From: Acinetobacter pittii
Lineage (GTDB): Bacteria > Pseudomonadota > Gammaproteobacteria > Pseudomonadales > Moraxellaceae
DNA length: 64,000 nucleotides
Direction: 5' to 3'
Assembly: GCF_034064985.1 (NCBI RefSeq)
Contig: NZ_CP139249.1
Coordinates: forward strand, 1,612,001 to 1,676,000
Shown here: positions 61,145 to 64,000 of the stretch, in pieces
Layout of the letters: the number at the start of each line of letters is the position of its first letter
How positions within the stretch are numbered: position 1 is the stretch's first letter
The notes under the pieces: model-generated
The model's input: only the letters and a program-made list of their open reading frames with translations
What the model was told of the DNA's origin: nothing
Databases searched by the model: none
Position numbers and translations under genes: made by a program

Positions 61145-62254
61145 ATGAATATTATTAGCCAAAGTGTGCACAAAGGAAGTGGCAAGCTCAAGGTGATGGT
61201 GAAGGACACTATAGATATTCAAGGTCTAAAAACCATTGCTGGCAGTAAAGCTTTATTAGAAGTTGAACCTGCGCACGATGATGCAGAGGTGGTTAAAAAC
61301 ATCTTAAAAGCTGATTGCGAAATTATTGGCAAGACAAATTTGCACGAATTGGCTTTTGGAATTACGGGCATTAACCACGCTTTTGGTACATCAATTAACC
61401 CTAAATATCCTGAACTTATTCCGGGTGGCTCTTCAAGTGGTTCAGCCGCAGCAGTTGCAGCAAAGCAAGCTGACTTTACTTTAGGGACAGACACAGGTGG
61501 CTCAATTCGTATGCCCGCTGCGTGCTGCGGAGTTTTTGGTTTAAAACCGACTTTCGGTCGGGTAAGTCGCAAAGGTGTATACCCACCGTCAAGTTCTTTA
61601 GATTGCGTTGGTCCTTTTGCAAATTCAGTCGAGATGATTGAAAAAGCCATGCAAATTATTGATCCAACTTTTAAGCCGGCTGAATGCACTCTTACACCAA
61701 AACTTGCAGTGCTCGATGTCAAAGCAGATGAGATTATTTGGAACTGTATATATCAAGCATTTCAAAAAGCAAATTTAGAGACCGTTTTAGAAAAAGTTGA
61801 ACATTTTGAAGCAGCTTATGATGCAGGCATGCAGATTATTAACTATGAAAACTGGCAAGCTTTTGGTGAGTTAACTCAAACAGGCTTAATTGGTTCTGAT
61901 GTAAATAATCGTTTATTAAAAGCAGCCCACACCACTTTAGAGCAAGTAAAGCAAGCAGAAGTTGTGAAAGCGCAGTTGACCCAAGAACTCGATGCTTTAT
62001 TAGAAAAATATGATGCATTGGTTCTACCGACACTTCCACAAATTCCACCAAAAGTTTCTGAAGCTGAAAACACGGTCGCTTTTTTGAACCTAACCGGTTT
62101 AGTTCGACCATTTAATTTATCAGGACATCCAGCTATTTCAGTGCCACTTGAAACCAGTGAAGGCTTGCCTGTGGGCTTACAGTTCGTATCAAAGCATCAA
62201 AAAGATGAGCAATTATGTGCAATAGCTAAATTTTGTGTTGATGCAATGCAATAA
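61145..62254 (+). CDS. iacH: Amidase-family protein of the iac cluster
   Basis: 369 aa amidase-signature protein. Ser-cisSer-Lys triad: Lys in VMVKDTIDI, cis-Ser/Ser in GGSSSGSAAAVA and GTDTGGSIRMPAACCGVFGLKPT. Shorter than most amidases (about 450-500 aa). First gene of the iac operon in A. baumannii. It may hydrolyse indole-acetamide-type conjugates or a late pathway amide; the exact step is not settled as far as I know. Confidence 0.85.
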   Translation: MNIISQSVHKGSGKLKVMVKDTIDIQGLKTIAGSKALLEVEPAHDDAEVVKNILKADCEIIGKTNLHELAFGITGINHAFGTSINPKYPELIPGGSSSGSAAAVAAKQADFTLGTDTGGSIRMPAACCGVFGLKPTFGRVSRKGVYPPSSSLDCVGPFANSVEMIEKAMQIIDPTFKPAECTLTPKLAVLDVKADEIIWNCIYQAFQKANLETVLEKVEHFEAAYDAGMQIINYENWQAFGELTQTGLIGSDVNNRLLKAAHTTLEQVKQAEVVKAQLTQELDALLEKYDALVLPTLPQIPPKVSEAENTVAFLNLTGLVRPFNLSGHPAISVPLETSEGLPVGLQFVSKHQKDEQLCAIAKFCVDAMQ

Positions 62255-62272
62255 ATTACAAGGAGTTAGATG

Positions 62273-63439
62273 ATGAATAAGTTGTCTAAAATGGAGTTTG
62301 CTTCTCAAGACAAAGCAGTTGACTTAGATGCTTTGTGCCAAGAAATTCGTGAGCGTGCCTGTGCAGGTGAGTTTGATAATCAGGCCTATGTAAGCCAAGA
62401 CATTATCGAAAAACTTAAAAAAATTGGTGTTTACCGTGCTTTGGTGCCTAAACGTTTTGGTGGTGAAGAATGGTCACCACGGCAATTTTGTGAGTTGATC
62501 GAGACTTTATCTAAAGCTGATGGTTCAGTGGGTTGGGTAGCAAGTTTCGGTATGAGTCCTGCGTATTTAGGAAGTTTGCCGGAAGAAACGCTGAAAGAGT
62601 TGTACCAAAACGGGCCAGATGTCGTATTTGCCGGAGGTATTTTCCCACCTCAGCCTGCCGAAATTACCGATGAAGGTGTGGTGGTGCGCGGACGTTGGAA
62701 ATTTTCAAGCGGCTGTATGGGCGCTGACATTGTTGGCGTGGGAATTTCACCTCTTAAAAACAATGAAATGCAAGGTTTACCACGCATGGCCGTGATGCCT
62801 GCCAACAAAGCCAAAATCGAAATGACATGGGACACTGTTGGCCTAAAAGGTACCGGAAGCCATGATTTGGTGGTTGAAGATGTATTGGTCGAAAAGAAAT
62901 GGACCTTTGTACGTGGCGAACCTTCAAAACTCAGCGAGCCATTTTTTAAATATCCATCACTGTCTTTAGCGACTCAAGTATTAACCGTGGTGGGTATTGG
63001 TGTTGCAGCTGCCGCATTAGAAGAATTTGAAAAATTAGCACCGGGTAAAGCATCTATTACGGGTGGGTCAGAAATTGCAAACCGCCCAGTGACTCAATAT
63101 GAGTTTGCTCAAGCTGATGCAGAGTTTCAGGCGGCAAAGTCTTGGTTTTATCAAACCATGGATATTGTCTGGAATGAAATTATTGCTGGTCGTGAAGCAA
63201 CTGCTGAACAGATTAGTGATATGCGTCTGGCATGTACACATGCAGCTCGCGTTTGCGCCAAAGTGACCCGAAAAATGCAAATGCTCGCGGGTATGACAGC
63301 GATTTATACCAACAATCCATTTAGCCGTTTTGTAAATGACACCAACGTGGTGACCCAACATGCCTTTATGGGTGATGCAACTTTACAAAATGCAGGTTTA
63401 GTCAGTTTCGGATTAAAGCCAACCCCAGGTTATCTATAA
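62273..63439 (+). CDS. iacA: Indole-3-acetate monooxygenase (flavin-dependent)
   Basis: 388 aa, acyl-CoA-dehydrogenase-fold flavin monooxygenase (group D type, like HpaB/indole hydroxylases). Motifs: LVPKRFGGEEWSPRQFCELIETLSKADGSVGWVASF and GLKGTGSHDLVVEDVLV. Known IacA attacks the indole ring of IAA with reduced flavin from IacG and can turn indole blue. ATG 62273 is 7 bases from AGGAG (62270 is only 4). Lies 18 bp after iacH. Confidence 0.87.
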   Translation: MNKLSKMEFASQDKAVDLDALCQEIRERACAGEFDNQAYVSQDIIEKLKKIGVYRALVPKRFGGEEWSPRQFCELIETLSKADGSVGWVASFGMSPAYLGSLPEETLKELYQNGPDVVFAGGIFPPQPAEITDEGVVVRGRWKFSSGCMGADIVGVGISPLKNNEMQGLPRMAVMPANKAKIEMTWDTVGLKGTGSHDLVVEDVLVEKKWTFVRGEPSKLSEPFFKYPSLSLATQVLTVVGIGVAAAALEEFEKLAPGKASITGGSEIANRPVTQYEFAQADAEFQAAKSWFYQTMDIVWNEIIAGREATAEQISDMRLACTHAARVCAKVTRKMQMLAGMTAIYTNNPFSRFVNDTNVVTQHAFMGDATLQNAGLVSFGLKPTPGYL

Positions 63440-63467
63440 GTTTAAATTTTGAAAAAGGAATATTGAG

Positions 63468-63827
63468 ATGGAAGCTAAAAAACCATTACGCGTGTTGTTT
63501 TGCATGGGTATTAACCAGAACTTTTTTGATGCAGAACCTGCTGAAGCAAAAGCGGTTTGGGCAGCATTTGGTGAAATGTGGAATGGCATTCATGACCTAC
63601 CTGGTGTGCATGTTTTTGGGAATCTTGATGATGACCAAAGCATGGTGGGTGCAAGTACGGGCTGGCCTTGGACCACTTATTTGCTTGCAGATGTTCCGGA
63701 TATTGAGACAGTACATGCAGCTTGTAACTTGTTTAGAACGACCGTGGTGGGTGAAGGGCCATACAAACTTTGGAAATATTGCAAAGTTGAAGCTCGTGTT
63801 GGTCGTGAATTGATTATTCAACGTTAA
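63468..63827 (+). CDS. iacB: Conserved small protein IacB
   Basis: 119 aa soluble protein, alpha/beta, with conserved LFCMGINQNFFDAEPAEAKAVWAAFGEMW and WPWTTYLLADVPDIETV. It looks like a ferredoxin-like small barrel, but no catalytic motif is clear. It is always in iac clusters between iacA and iacI; its role is unresolved. AGGAA precedes the ATG. Confidence 0.82.
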   Translation: MEAKKPLRVLFCMGINQNFFDAEPAEAKAVWAAFGEMWNGIHDLPGVHVFGNLDDDQSMVGASTGWPWTTYLLADVPDIETVHAACNLFRTTVVGEGPYKLWKYCKVEARVGRELIIQR

Positions 63828-63837
63828 GGCGACCGCA

Positions 63838-64000
63838 ATGACTGACAAAGTGAATATTGCAGAGATTATAGAACGGCTAGAACAGTTGGAAGCACTCAAT
63901 GCCATTCGTAACTGCATAAACCGTTATATGGAAATCTGCGACGAGCTCAATGCAAATACAGATCTTTATGAGTTGATGAATCTTTTTGATCAAGACTGTA
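63838..64000 (+). CDS. iacI: SnoaL/NTF2-like protein IacI, 3' end missing
   Basis: Only the first 54 codons are in the window. The start IAEIIERLEQLEALNAIRNCINRYMEICDEL, then LYELMNLFDQDC, is the N-terminal helix pattern of SnoaL_4/ring-hydroxylase beta-like NTF2 folds. It follows iacB by 10 bp. iacC, D, E, F and G are expected downstream. Confidence 0.8.
   Translation, partial: MTDKVNIAEIIERLEQLEALNAIRNCINRYMEICDELNANTDLYELMNLFDQDC

Noticed and set aside
61219..61722. 167-codon open frame on the minus strand
   Set aside because: It is the shadow of iacH, whose amidase motifs are intact on the plus strand; no ribosome site or family motif.

Overview
The window is AT-rich gammaproteobacterial chromosome and almost certainly comes from an Acinetobacter, most likely the calcoaceticus-baumannii group or a close relative. 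The evidence is the beta-ketoadipate/quinate block in the order pcaIJFBDKCHG-quiBCXA, the iacR/iacHABI locus for indole-3-acetate breakdown, the pyrG-kdsA-eno and ftsB-ispD housekeeping genes, and typical Acinetobacter codon use. I see no rRNA, tRNA, CRISPR array, insertion sequence or prophage.

Layout. 1-8.5 kb: the 3' end of a PreP-like M16 protease, outer-membrane phospholipase A (pldA), a KtrAB potassium system, ilvA, rpiA and a SprT/YgjP-type metalloprotease. 8.5-16.7 kb: a large lipoprotein of unknown function, argC, a DUF6776-like membrane protein, clpS-clpA, ynfA, and a DAHP synthase (aroG-type) preceded by an elaborate leader. 16.7-24.3 kb: a PadR-controlled lipid/ester region with a divergent 2,4-dienoyl-CoA reductase (fadH), NTF2-like, SGNH and alpha/beta hydrolases, a PF10118-type protein and a Pro/Glu-rich lipoprotein. 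24.5-34.1 kb: pyrG, kdsA and eno, then DUF421, a lipoprotein and a Fur-type TonB receptor, then ftsB and ispD. 34.4-48.6 kb: the 13-gene pca-qui operon converting quinate, shikimate and protocatechuate to 3-oxoadipate and on to succinyl-CoA plus acetyl-CoA. The periplasmic steps are QuiA, QuiB and QuiC; PcaHG is the ring-cleaving enzyme. 48.6-51.7 kb: a likely small RNA, a DUF6438 lipoprotein, and a YeeE/YedE pair with a persulfide-dioxygenase-like MBL protein. 51.7-57.4 kb: IclR and LysR regulators, and an acyl-CoA dehydrogenase / APH-type kinase / histidine phosphatase / SDR operon that resembles a split ACAD10/11 4-hydroxyacyl-CoA pathway. 57.4-64 kb: an OprD-type porin and MFS transporter, then iacR divergent from iacH-iacA-iacB-iacI, cut by the window end.

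The most interesting sequence-level finding is upstream of the DAHP synthase. Two separate short leader ORFs in tandem are packed with Tyr, Phe and Trp codons (15291-15347 and 15459-15551). The first is followed by a textbook attenuator terminator; the second ends in a terminator-less hairpin next to the aroG ribosome-binding site. Also notable are an orphan small-RNA candidate at about 49034-49123, a 12-base motif (AAATAGCCTAAG) present five times in the window, a perfect 20-bp PadR operator, a PcaU-type operator without pcaU beside it, and an internal terminator separating pca from qui genes.

All calls were made by reading the sequence. No homology search or RNA folding was run, so family names rest on recognised motifs, length and gene order.
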